From the NCBI RefSeq assembly GCF_018101125.2, contig NZ_JAELVF020000002.1, forward strand, positions 6,576 through 70,575: a stretch of DNA of 64,000 nucleotides. Reading direction: 5' to 3'. Shown in pieces: positions 17,127 through 25,344 of this stretch. Position numbers and translations under genes: made by a program. The notes under the pieces were generated by a model. The model saw nothing but the letters and a program-made list of their open reading frames with translations. It had not been told where the DNA came from and made no database searches. This stretch comes from Streptomyces tardus (GTDB lineage: Bacteria > Actinomycetota > Actinomycetes > Streptomycetales > Streptomycetaceae). Position 1 is the stretch's first letter; each line of letters opens with the position of its first letter.

Positions 17127-18127
17127 CGCGCCGTCCCGCGCGGGGTGTCGGGGGCGGTGCCGCCCGTCGCGGCGGACCGGCCGTCGGCGGCGATGTCCTC
17201 GCGCACGCCTTTCTCGGGGCCGGTGTGCTCGGAGCCGGTGCGGGCCGGGGCGTCGTCCGCGGCGGTGTTGCCCGCGGGGACGACGCCCGCGGCGGTGTCG
17301 GCTGCGGCGGTGTCGGCTGCGGCGGTGGACTGCGCTGCCTCGCGGTCCTGGGCGTCGAGCTTGGCCTTGGTGCGCAGCCACTGGCGGGCGATGCGGCGGT
17401 CCGCCAGCGCGGGGAGCAGTCGTTTGACGGCCACGGCGATCCGGCCCTCGCGGTGGGTGTTGATCAGGAAGCGGCCCTTGGCCACGGCGCGCACGGCACG
17501 GTCGGCGAGCTGCTCGGGGGTGAGCGAGCCGTGCCGGATGAGGTGGTCCGCGAGCCGGGCGAGTACCGGATCGGGGCTGCGGAGGCCGGAGTTGAGGCGG
17601 GTCGGCACGAAGCCGGGGCAGATCACGCTGGTACGGATGTGCCAGGGCGCCAGCTCGTGCCGCAGCGTCTCGGTGAGGGAGATCACGGCGGCCTTGGAGA
17701 CGTTGTAGGAGGACATCCCGGGCAGGTTCATCAGCCCGGCGAGAGAGGCCACGTTGACCAGGTGCCCGCTGCCCTGCTCCTTGAGAAGCGGGATGAAGGT
17801 GCGGCAGCCGAGGACCGTGCCGTGCAGGTTGATGTCGAGGATCCAGTCCCAGTCGTCCTGTTCGATCCTCTCCAGCCGGCCGGCGGCGGCCACTCCGGCG
17901 TTGTTGACCAGAAGGTCCAGGCCGCCCCAGTTCGTCTCGCACCAGGTGCGTGCCCGTCGCCAGTCCTCGGGGTCGGTGACGTCCAGCTTCACGTACTCGG
18001 TTCCGCCCGGCTCCTCGGGCGGCAGCAGGTCGCCGACGAGCACGCGGTGCCCGTCGGCGAGGTAGCGCGCGACGAGCGCACGGCCGAGGCCGCTCGAACC
18101 GCCGGTGATCAGGACGCGCAGGCTCAT
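17123..18127 (-). CDS. Short-chain dehydrogenase with long C-terminal tail
   Basis: A 334-residue SDR with the Rossmann motif TGGSSGLG, NNAG near residue 85, catalytic Ser in VASLAG and YNVSK. The catalytic core ends near residue 255. The last 80 residues are Ala/Thr/Asp-rich and include tandem ADTAA repeats, a low-complexity tail unusual for SDRs. Both ends overlap neighbours as ATGA (acyl-CoA dehydrogenase upstream, phosphotransferase downstream), indicating one translationally coupled operon. A probable role is oxidation of a hydroxyacyl intermediate. Confidence 0.87.
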   Translation of the reverse strand: MSLRVLITGGSSGLGRALVARYLADGHRVLVGDLLPPEEPGGTEYVKLDVTDPEDWRRARTWCETNWGGLDLLVNNAGVAAAGRLERIEQDDWDWILDINLHGTVLGCRTFIPLLKEQGSGHLVNVASLAGLMNLPGMSSYNVSKAAVISLTETLRHELAPWHIRTSVICPGFVPTRLNSGLRSPDPVLARLADHLIRHGSLTPEQLADRAVRAVAKGRFLINTHREGRIAVAVKRLLPALADRRIARQWLRTKAKLDAQDREAAQSTAAADTAAADTAAGVVPAGNTAADDAPARTGSEHTGPEKGVREDIAADGRSAATGGTAPDTPRGTAR

Positions 18128-19353
18128 CGGTTCTCCTTCTCGGCGGCCTCGCGGTGGGCGCGCAGTTCGGTGCGGGCGACGACGCCGAGGTGGACCTCGT
18201 CGGGGCCGTCGGCCAGGCGCAGCGCGCGGGCGCCTGCCAGCGCGGCGGCGAGCGGGAAGTCGTCCGAGAGGCCCGCGCCGCCGTGGAGTTGGATCGCCAT
18301 GTCGATGACCTCGCAGGCCATCGCCGGTACGGCCGCCTTCACCTGGGAGAGCGCGTCGTAGGCGCCGAGCGGGCCGGACCGGTCGAGCAGCCAGGCGGTG
18401 TGCAGCACGTGCAGCCGGGCCTGGTTGACGGCGATCCGTGCACGGGCGATGCGTTCGCGGTTGCCGCCGAGGTTGGAGAGCGGTTTGCCGAACGCGGTAC
18501 GGGTGACGGCGCGTTCGCAGGCGAGTTCCAGGGCGCGCTCGGCCAGGCCGATCAGCCGCATGCAGTGGTGGATGCGTCCGGGGCCGAGCCTGCCCTGGGC
18601 GATCTCGAAGCCGCGGCCGGGACCGGCGATGATCGCGTCGGCGGGCAGTACGACGTCGGTGAAGGAGACTTCGCCGTGGCCGTAGGGCTCGTCGAGGTAG
18701 CCGAGGACGGGGAGCATCCGCTCGACGGCGAAGCCGGGGGTGTCGGTGGGGACGACGACCATGGTGTGGCGGGAGTGCCGGTGGGCGTCGGGATCGGTGA
18801 CGCCCATGAAGATGACGAATCGGCAGTCTGGGTGCCCGACCCCGGTGCTCCACCACTTGCGGCCGTTCAGCACGACCCGGTCTCCGTCGAGGACGGCGGT
18901 GGCGGCCATGTTGGTGGCGTCGGAGGAGGCGACGTCGGGTTCGGTCATGCAGAAGGCCGAGCGGATGCGGCCCTCCAGGAGCGGCTCCAGCCAGCGGGAG
19001 CGCTGTTCCTGGCTGCCGTACTGGTGGAGGACCTCGGCGTTGCCGGTGTCGGGGGCGTTGCAGTTGAAGACCTCGGGGGCGAGGAAGGAACGGCCCATCT
19101 CCTCGGCGAGCGGGGCGTACTCCAGGCAGTCGAGCCCGGCGCCGTGCCGCTCGTCGGGCAGGAAGAGGTTCCACAGGCCGGCGTCCCTGGCCCTGGCGGT
19201 GAGCTCGTCGACCACCGGGAGCCGGGTCCACGGATCGGGCAGGGCGCGCAGCGCCGCATGGTACTCGGCCTCGCGCGGTTCGATCTCGGTCCGGATGAAG
19301 TCGCGGACGCGCGCCTGGTAGTCACGTGCCCGGGGGGAGAGTGCGAAGTCCAC
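18124..19353 (-). CDS. Acyl-CoA dehydrogenase family protein
   Basis: A 409-residue enzyme of the ACAD10/11-like branch. Seen: EYAPLAEEMGRS near residue 95, CMTEPDVASSDATN, VVLNGRKWWSTGVGHPDC, the R-rich dimer segment ERAVTRTAFGKPLSNLGG, IDMAIQLHGGAGLSDDFPLA and the terminal LRLADGPDEVHL, where the usual catalytic Glu position is Asp-Gly-Pro, as in relatives of ACAD11. The GTG at 19353 (VDFALSPRAR) fits family length; the upstream frame is non-conserved in type and crosses the operator at 19462. First gene of the coupled dehydrogenase-SDR-kinase operon. Confidence 0.88.
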   Translation of the reverse strand: MDFALSPRARDYQARVRDFIRTEIEPREAEYHAALRALPDPWTRLPVVDELTARARDAGLWNLFLPDERHGAGLDCLEYAPLAEEMGRSFLAPEVFNCNAPDTGNAEVLHQYGSQEQRSRWLEPLLEGRIRSAFCMTEPDVASSDATNMAATAVLDGDRVVLNGRKWWSTGVGHPDCRFVIFMGVTDPDAHRHSRHTMVVVPTDTPGFAVERMLPVLGYLDEPYGHGEVSFTDVVLPADAIIAGPGRGFEIAQGRLGPGRIHHCMRLIGLAERALELACERAVTRTAFGKPLSNLGGNRERIARARIAVNQARLHVLHTAWLLDRSGPLGAYDALSQVKAAVPAMACEVIDMAIQLHGGAGLSDDFPLAAALAGARALRLADGPDEVHLGVVARTELRAHREAAEKENR

Positions 19354-19461
19354 GGTGAGTCGGCCCGTCTCGCTCGTCGGTCGGTTCTCGGTCGGTCGGC
19401 AGTCGTCCGTCGCCGCCCGGACGGCGGTTCGGCGGCGCGGAGTACGGAGGCTAGTGGCTTG

Positions 19462-19476
19462 TTGAGCAATGCTCAA
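19462..19476. promoter_or_regulatory. Palindromic TetR-type operator
   Basis: TTGAGCA and TGCTCAA form a perfect 7-base inverted repeat around one base. It lies 109 bases upstream of the acyl-CoA dehydrogenase start and 83 bases downstream of the tetR stop. The sequence is of the kind bound by TetR regulators of acyl-CoA metabolism. The neighbouring TetR protein is the obvious candidate binder (inference). Confidence 0.6.
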
Positions 19477-19558
19477 TAGCGTGGACCGGATCGTTCCGCC
19501 GGGACAGCGGCGGGCGGGAAGGGCCCGGGCCACGACGCGCCTCGGCCCCGGGCCGGCG

Positions 19559-20158
19559 TCAGCCCGCCGTGGCGCGGGAGAGGTCCAGGACCCGGTCGAG
19601 GTTGACCACCAGAAAGTCGATCAGCTCCTCGGCGGGAACGACCTCCTCGGTGCTCTCCACGGCCATCTCCTCTGCCATCGCCAGCCAGCCGCGAACGGCG
19701 AGCGAGGTCAACGCCGTGGGCCGCTCCTGCTCAGCTGCGGCCAGCACCCTCTCGGCGATCGTCCTCCGGTGTCCCTCGAAGACCTTCAGCACCAGCGGGT
19801 CACCGCCGGCAGCGACCCGTACCAGCGCCACGTAGTTGGTGCGCCGGCGCTGGACGAAGCTGACGAAACCGGTCACGATGCCGCGGACCCGCTCTTGGGA
19901 GGTGCCCGTCTCCGGGGCCTTGGCGTGCTTCAGCAGTCGGCGGCCGGCGGCCTCGACGACCGCGTAGTAGTAGTCGCGCTTGGTCGGGAAGTAGCGGAAG
20001 AGCAAGCCCCGGGAGATGCCCGCCTCGGCGGCGACCTCGTCGATCGACAGCTCGTGGATGGGCCGGTCCACCAGCAGCCGCAGCCCGATGCCGATCAGCT
20101 GCCGGCGGCGTTCGTCGGCGCTCAGACGGGTGCGGGTGCGGGTGGGCTCTGGAGGCAT
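19559..20158 (-). CDS. TetR family regulator
   Basis: A 199-residue one-domain repressor. The N-terminal helix-turn-helix (ELSIDEVAAEAGISRGLLFRYFPTKRDYYY) is at about residues 35-65, with a helical ligand-binding domain behind it. It is transcribed in the same direction as the acyl-CoA dehydrogenase operon and sits directly upstream of it, with the palindrome at 19462-19476 between them, so it probably represses that operon and responds to an acyl-CoA or related ligand. No clear ribosome site is visible before the ATG at 20158. It diverges from the phoD-like gene. Confidence 0.88.
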   Translation of the reverse strand: MPPEPTRTRTRLSADERRRQLIGIGLRLLVDRPIHELSIDEVAAEAGISRGLLFRYFPTKRDYYYAVVEAAGRRLLKHAKAPETGTSQERVRGIVTGFVSFVQRRRTNYVALVRVAAGGDPLVLKVFEGHRRTIAERVLAAAEQERPTALTSLAVRGWLAMAEEMAVESTEEVVPAEELIDFLVVNLDRVLDLSRATAG

Positions 20159-20375
20159 GGTGGCGAGCCTATTTTCGGCCGTTCGCACGCGGCAACCCAT
20201 ACGGCGACCGCGACGCGGAGAGCGCGCAGGGCTTGCAGTGCGGCTCTGCGCCGTCCAGGTCATCTGCGCTTCACCCCGGTGCCGCCCTCTGTTGCCCCGC
20301 GCCGTGTTCGATGACAATTCCCGTGCCTGCGGCCTGTGTTGGCCGCCGTCTTCGTCTCCTTCCGGAGGATTGCTC

Positions 20376-21992
20376 ATGGCGCACAGCGACTCCGCACCTT
20401 CTTCCGCCCCGTCGGCCCCCTCCCCCGCCGCGGGCACCGCGCGGCGGGCCCTGTTGCGGGGGTCGCTCGCGGCCGGCGCTGCCCTCGCTCTTCCGATCCC
20501 GCTCGCCGGTTCCGCTCCCGCGCAGGTGCGGGCGGGTCGGCCCGCCGCGCGGTGGGGCGTACAGGTGGGCGACGTGACCGGCTCGTCCGGTCTGGTGTGG
20601 GTCCGCTCGGACCGCCCCGCACGGGTCACGGTCGAGACCTCGGCGACCGAGTCCTTCCGGCGGGTGCGGCGCTGGCGAGGTCCGGTGGTGGGACCCGGCA
20701 CCGACTTCACCGGCTGCACCTCGCTCTCCGGACTTCCCTCGGGCGAGCAGGTCCACTACCGCGTCACGCTGAGCGATCCGGACGACCCGCGCCGCAGCGG
20801 CAGACCCGTGGAGGGGACGTTCCGCACCGCTCCCGACCGGCGGCGCCAGGATGTGCGCTTCCTGTGGTCGGGGGACGTGGCCGGGCAGGGCTGGGGCATC
20901 AACCCCGACCGCGACGGGTTCACCATCTTCGAGGAGATGCGCGGGATCGATCCCGATTTCTTCCTGCACAGCGGTGACACCATCTACGCCGACGGCCCGC
21001 TGGAACCGACGGTGGCGCTGCCCGAGGGCGGCCTGTGGCGGAACGTGACGACGGAGGAGAAGTCCAAGGTCGCCGAGACACTCGCCGAGTTCCGGGGCAA
21101 CTTCCGCTACAACCTGATGGACCACCACCTGCGGCGCTTCAACGCACAAGTGCCCATGATCGCGCAGTGGGACGACCACGAGGTGACCAACAACTGGTAC
21201 CCGGGGGAGATCCTGGAGGACGAGCGGTACACCGAGACCCGGGTCGACGTGCTGGCGGCGCGGGCCCGGCGCGCGTTCTCGGAGTACTTCCCGATCGAGA
21301 CGCTGCCGGCGGCCGATCCGGAGGGGCGGGTCTACCGGGTGGTGCGGCACGGCCCCCTGCTGGACGTCTTCGTACTGGATCTGCGCACCTACCGCAACGC
21401 CAACTCCCCCGGCAGGCAGGTGGACGAGCGCCGGGGCGCGCTGGGTGAACGCCAACTGCGCTGGTTGAAGAAGGAGTTGGCGCGGTCGCGGGCGATGTGG
21501 AAGGTGATCGCCTGCGATATGCCGCTGGGGCTGGTGGTGACCGACGGGGATCAGGACTACGAGGCGGTCGCGCAGGGCGATCCCGGTCGGCCGCTCGGCC
21601 GCGAGCTTCAGTTCGCGGAGGTGCTGCGGCACATCAAGCACCGGCGGATCACCGGCACCCTGTGGCTGACGGCGGACGTGCACTACACCTCGGCTCAGCA
21701 CTACGACCCGTCCCGGGCGGCCTTCGGGGACTTCGAACCGTTCTGGGAGTTCGTCACCGGACCGCTGCACGCGGGCGGTTTCCCCGCGCTCGAACTCGAC
21801 GGAACCTTCGGGCCCTCGCAACCGTTCGTGAAGGCACCAGCGGAAGCCAATGTGCCTCCCTCACAAGGTGGTCAGTTCTATGGGCAGGTCGACATCGACG
21901 GACAGTCGGGCGCACTTACCGTGCGCCTGCGCGAACAGGGCGGCGAGGTGCTCTTCGCCAAGGAGCTCCAGCCCGGGCGCGTCGGGCAGTAG
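20376..21992 (+). CDS. Secreted PhoD-like alkaline phosphatase (Tat substrate)
   Basis: A 538-residue phosphodiesterase/phosphatase of the PhoD family, exported by the Tat system. The signal has the twin-arginine stretch RRALLRGSL, a hydrophobic core and a cleavage region near AGSAPAQ. Then come a PhoD N-terminal immunoglobulin-like domain (GVQVGDVTGSSGLVWVRSD) and the metallophosphatase core with WSGDVAGQG, HSGDTIYADG, QWDDHEVTNNW and TADVHYTS metal-binding motifs. GGAGG precedes the ATG at 20376. PhoD enzymes release phosphate from phosphodiesters and teichoic acids using Ca and Fe. No PHO-box was identified. Confidence 0.9.
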   Translation: MAHSDSAPSSAPSAPSPAAGTARRALLRGSLAAGAALALPIPLAGSAPAQVRAGRPAARWGVQVGDVTGSSGLVWVRSDRPARVTVETSATESFRRVRRWRGPVVGPGTDFTGCTSLSGLPSGEQVHYRVTLSDPDDPRRSGRPVEGTFRTAPDRRRQDVRFLWSGDVAGQGWGINPDRDGFTIFEEMRGIDPDFFLHSGDTIYADGPLEPTVALPEGGLWRNVTTEEKSKVAETLAEFRGNFRYNLMDHHLRRFNAQVPMIAQWDDHEVTNNWYPGEILEDERYTETRVDVLAARARRAFSEYFPIETLPAADPEGRVYRVVRHGPLLDVFVLDLRTYRNANSPGRQVDERRGALGERQLRWLKKELARSRAMWKVIACDMPLGLVVTDGDQDYEAVAQGDPGRPLGRELQFAEVLRHIKHRRITGTLWLTADVHYTSAQHYDPSRAAFGDFEPFWEFVTGPLHAGGFPALELDGTFGPSQPFVKAPAEANVPPSQGGQFYGQVDIDGQSGALTVRLREQGGEVLFAKELQPGRVGQ

Positions 21993-22102
21993 TGTGCGCC
22001 GCAGCCGGCTGCGCGGTGTGCGCCGGAAAGGGCCGAGCGCCCTTAACGCATCGGTCACGGCGCCTTGTCGGCCGCGCAACAGCCGCGCGCGAGAGTGGTC
22101 CG

Positions 22103-23608
22103 ATGGCTGACGCATCTTCCGATCAGACCGCCGGGGGCGGACCGCTCCCCCTCGGCGGGCGGCCCGTGTCCGGTTCCGCGCGCCGCCCCGGCCGGGTCGC
22201 GGCGCTCTGTGCGGGGGCGGCACTCGCCGTCGTGTGGACGGGGTACCCAGCGGAGCAGACGGCGCTCCTGACCGCGCTCGCGTCGGCGGCGCTCGCCGCG
22301 GCGGGGTCGTACGCCTGCCAGGCCGCGCTCAGTCGCAGCATCCGGGCGGCGGGGCGCCCGCACCGGCCCCGAAGGGCCTTCGGCCCGACGGACGACGATA
22401 CGAAGGAGACGACGGGTAACGCGATGGGCACCAGCACATCGGAGGGCGGGGCAGCGCACCGCACCGGTAAGCACGAGCACGGCGGGGAGCAGGAGGGCGA
22501 GGGCGGACCACCGCCCGCGCTGTGGCGGATGCGTACGACGGTGGTGGACGAGCCCGGTGCGCTCGCCGCGCTCTGCACGGCCCTGGCCGCGATCGGGGTG
22601 GACATCCTGGCGCTCCAGACCCATCCGCTGGGCGGCGCGACGGTGGACGAGTTTCTGTTGCGGGCCCCCGGCGGGGTGGAAGGGGACGCGCTGTCGGTGG
22701 CGGTCGAGCGCGCGGGCGGCACCGACACCTGGCTGGAGCGCGCCCACACCCACGACCTGGTCGACACTCCCACCAGAGTTCTCCAGATGGCCACCCGCAC
22801 GGCGCTGGACTCCTCCGAACTGCCGCGCGCGCTGCGGGAGTTGCTCGGCCGCTGCCGCATCAGGTCGCTGCCGCAGGAGGCGGACGGGGCCGCCTCGGCG
22901 CAGCAGACCGGTGACGCCTGCGGTCCCGCCGCGCCCCCGGCGGCCTGCTTCCAGGAGACCGTGCTGCGGCTGCCCGACCCGGCGGGCGGGACCCTGGTCG
23001 TCGAACGCCCCCATCTGCCGTTCACCCCGAGCGAGTTCGCTCGCGCCAGGGCCCTGGTGGAGCTGGAGGCCCGGCTCGGCCGACGGCTGCCGCGCCGCCG
23101 GGACGCCGTCGAGCTGCCCGAGGGCGGCACCATCACCGTGCGCCGGGCGGACACCGAGGACGTCCCCGCAGCCAGGGCGATGCATCGGCGCTGCTCGGCA
23201 CAGACCCTGCACAGCAGGTACCACGGTCCGGTCGGTGACGCGGACCGCTATCTGCGGCATCTGCTCTCGCCCCGGATCGGCCGCACCCTCGCGGTCGAGA
23301 CCGCCGCCGGGCATCTGGTGGCGCTGGGGCATCTGCTGTGGGACGGCGAGGAGACCGAGGTCGCCCTGATCGTGGAGGACGAGTGGCAGGGGCGCGGGAT
23401 CGGCGCCGAACTGCTGCGCAGGCTCATCGCGTTGGCCGTCGAGGCGCGCAGCGAGAGCGTCTACGCCGTCACCCGGGCGGGCAACACGGCGATGATCGCC
23501 GCGATGCGCGGCCTCGGCCTCCCGCTGGACTACCAGTTCGAGGAGGGCACCGTGGTCATCAGCGCGCCGCTCGCTCCTGCTGCCGTGCCGGCGCAGCCGT
23601 CGCGCTGA
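22103..23608 (+). CDS. ACT-like domain fused to GNAT acetyltransferase
   Basis: A two-domain protein: an ACT-like regulatory domain (RMRTTVVDEPGALAALCTALAAIGVDILALQTHPL) followed by a C-terminal GNAT domain (TVRRADTEDVPAARAMHRR, then VALIVEDEWQGRGIGAELLRRLI with the acetyl-CoA loop). ACT domains sense amino acids, so acetylation may be amino-acid controlled (inference). The start is uncertain. The ATG at 22103 gives 501 residues with a possible hairpin of two hydrophobic helices at the N-terminus; the ATG at 22424 gives 394 residues and leaves only the two domains. Codon bias is good across the extension. The 3' end overlaps the convergent trans-sulfuration gene by 50 bases. Confidence 0.75.
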   Translation: MADASSDQTAGGGPLPLGGRPVSGSARRPGRVAALCAGAALAVVWTGYPAEQTALLTALASAALAAAGSYACQAALSRSIRAAGRPHRPRRAFGPTDDDTKETTGNAMGTSTSEGGAAHRTGKHEHGGEQEGEGGPPPALWRMRTTVVDEPGALAALCTALAAIGVDILALQTHPLGGATVDEFLLRAPGGVEGDALSVAVERAGGTDTWLERAHTHDLVDTPTRVLQMATRTALDSSELPRALRELLGRCRIRSLPQEADGAASAQQTGDACGPAAPPAACFQETVLRLPDPAGGTLVVERPHLPFTPSEFARARALVELEARLGRRLPRRRDAVELPEGGTITVRRADTEDVPAARAMHRRCSAQTLHSRYHGPVGDADRYLRHLLSPRIGRTLAVETAAGHLVALGHLLWDGEETEVALIVEDEWQGRGIGAELLRRLIALAVEARSESVYAVTRAGNTAMIAAMRGLGLPLDYQFEEGTVVISAPLAPAAVPAQPSR

Positions 23609-24725
23609 GCGCCCGGTCCAGATCGGCCCACAGGTCCTCCACGTCCTCCAGCCCGACGGACATCCGCAGCAGCCGCTCACTGATGCCGCCGCTGCGCCGG
23701 TCCGCCTCCTCGACGATGCGGTGGCTGATGGAGGCCGGGTGCTGGATGAGCGTGTCGACGCTGCCCAGGCTCACCGCCGGGGTGATCAGGTCCACGCCGC
23801 CGATCACCCCGTGCGGGTCGCCCGCGACTTCGAAGGCGACCATCGCACCGCCGATGCGCGGATAGTGCACCCGGCTCACCCGGGGATCCTCGGAGAGCCG
23901 GCGCGCGAGTTCGGCCGCCGAGGCGGACTGCGCCCGTACGCGTACCGGCAGGGTGGCGAGGCCCCGCAGCAGCAGATAGCCGGCCAGCGGGTGGAGCACG
24001 CCGCCGGTGGCGAAGCGGATCTGCCGCAGCCCGCGGGCGAGTTCCTCGTCGCAGGCGACGACGCCGCCGAGGACGTCGCCGTGACCGCCCAGGTACTTGG
24101 TGGCACTGTGCAGCACAAGCCGCACGCCGCTCTCGGCGGGGCGCTGGAGCACGGGGGTGGCGAAGGTGTTGTCGGCGAGGATCGGCACCGAACCGCAGGA
24201 GTGCGCGACGGCCCGCAGATCCACCTCGGCCAGGGTGGGGTTGGCCGGGGTCTCCACCATCACCAGGCCGGTGTCGGGCCGGATGGCGGAGGCGATCCCG
24301 GCCGGGTCGGTCCAGGTGACCTCGGTGCCCAGCAGGCCGCTGCCGAGCAGATGGTCGCTGCACCCGTACAGGGGGCGTACAGCGACCACGTGGCGCAGTC
24401 CGGCGGAGCCGCGCACCAGCAGTACGGCGCTGAGGGCGGCCATTCCGCTGGCGAAGGCGACAGCGGACTCGGTGCCCTCCAGCCGGGCGAGGGCGTCCTC
24501 GAAACGCGCGACGGTCGGATTGTCCAGCCGGGCGTAGACGGGCGGCCCCTCGGGCCTCGCCCCGGTCGCGGCGAACTCGTCGATACGGGCGGCCTCTCCC
24601 CTGCTGTCGCGGGAGGGGTAGGTCGTCGACAGGTCGAGCGGTACGGCGTGCAGACCGAGAGCCGCGAGGTCCTCGCGACCGGCGTGCACAGCCTCGGTGG
24701 CCAGCGAACGCGATGGTGTGTCCAT
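23559..24725 (-). CDS. Trans-sulfuration PLP enzyme (Cys/Met metabolism)
   Basis: A 388-residue fold-type I PLP enzyme of the cystathionine gamma-synthase/lyase and methionine gamma-lyase family. Seen: STTYPSRDS, PVYARLDNPTVARFEDALARLEG, ASGMAALSAVL (PLP phosphate), VETPANPTLAEVD, ADNTFATPVLQRP and the Schiff-base Lys in LHSATKYLGGHGDVLGG. Synthase or lyase cannot be told from motifs alone. It diverges from an Lrp-type regulator, a common pairing for amino-acid catabolic lyases, which favours a degradative lyase. The 60-base spacer must hold both promoters. Confidence 0.88.
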   Translation of the reverse strand: MDTPSRSLATEAVHAGREDLAALGLHAVPLDLSTTYPSRDSRGEAARIDEFAATGARPEGPPVYARLDNPTVARFEDALARLEGTESAVAFASGMAALSAVLLVRGSAGLRHVVAVRPLYGCSDHLLGSGLLGTEVTWTDPAGIASAIRPDTGLVMVETPANPTLAEVDLRAVAHSCGSVPILADNTFATPVLQRPAESGVRLVLHSATKYLGGHGDVLGGVVACDEELARGLRQIRFATGGVLHPLAGYLLLRGLATLPVRVRAQSASAAELARRLSEDPRVSRVHYPRIGGAMVAFEVAGDPHGVIGGVDLITPAVSLGSVDTLIQHPASISHRIVEEADRRSGGISERLLRMSVGLEDVEDLWADLDRALSATAAPARQQERAAR

Positions 24726-24785
24726 GAGAGGGATGCTGAATGACGATCGGCCGGAAGCCCTGAACTGCCGTGCTACGTTCGGCCG

Positions 24786-25295
24786 ATGTCGGATTCCGTC
24801 GCTCTGGATCCGGTCGATCTGGAGATTCTGCGGATTCTCCAGAACGACGCCCGGACCACGTACCGCGATCTCGCCTCCGCTGTCGGGGTCGCGCCCTCCA
24901 CCTGCCTGGACCGGGTGGCCCGGCTGCGCCGCAGCGGGGTGATCCTCGGCCACGCGCTGCGGCTGGATCCCAGCAGGCTCGGCCGACGGCTGGAGGCGCT
25001 GCTCTCGGTGCAGGTGCGTCCGCACCGGCGGGAGCTGATCGGGCCGTTCGTGGAACGGGTCCGGAAACTTCCGGAGTCGAGGGCGCTCTTCCATCTGACC
25101 GGGCCGGACGACTATCTGGTCCACGTGGCGGTCGCGGACGCGGCGGACCTCCAGCGGCTGGTGCTCGACGAGTTCACCTCGGTCAAGGAGGTGGCCAGGG
25201 TCGAGACCCGGCTCATCTTCCAACAGTGGTCCTGCGGCCCGCTGTTGCCGCCCGGCGCGACGCACCGGCCCAGGCCCGGTGCCGCGTCCGCGTAA
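24786..25295 (+). CDS. Lrp/AsnC family regulator
   Basis: A 169-residue feast/famine regulator. N-terminal helix-turn-helix: DPVDLEILRILQNDARTTYRDLASAVGVAPSTCLDRVARLR. Then an RAM domain (LLSVQVRPHRREL, RALFHLTGPDDYLVHVAV, VARVETRLIF) and a short Pro-rich tail. It is divergent from the trans-sulfuration gene with a 60-base spacer, so it probably controls that gene in response to an amino acid. An ATCGGCC/GGCCGAT inverted pair brackets the spacer end and its own start codon, but the 28-base gap makes it a weak operator candidate. Confidence 0.88.
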   Translation: MSDSVALDPVDLEILRILQNDARTTYRDLASAVGVAPSTCLDRVARLRRSGVILGHALRLDPSRLGRRLEALLSVQVRPHRRELIGPFVERVRKLPESRALFHLTGPDDYLVHVAVADAADLQRLVLDEFTSVKEVARVETRLIFQQWSCGPLLPPGATHRPRPGAASA

Positions 25296-25344
25296 GTTGA
25301 CGAGACCGCTGACGCGCCTGGGGCCGGAGGGGGAGGATGGGCCC

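Noticed and set aside
24745..24787. ATCGGCC ... GGCCGAT as operator of the Lrp/trans-sulfuration pair
   Set aside because: The arms are 7 bases but 28 bases apart and the right arm overlaps the start codon, so chance is likely in GC-rich DNA.
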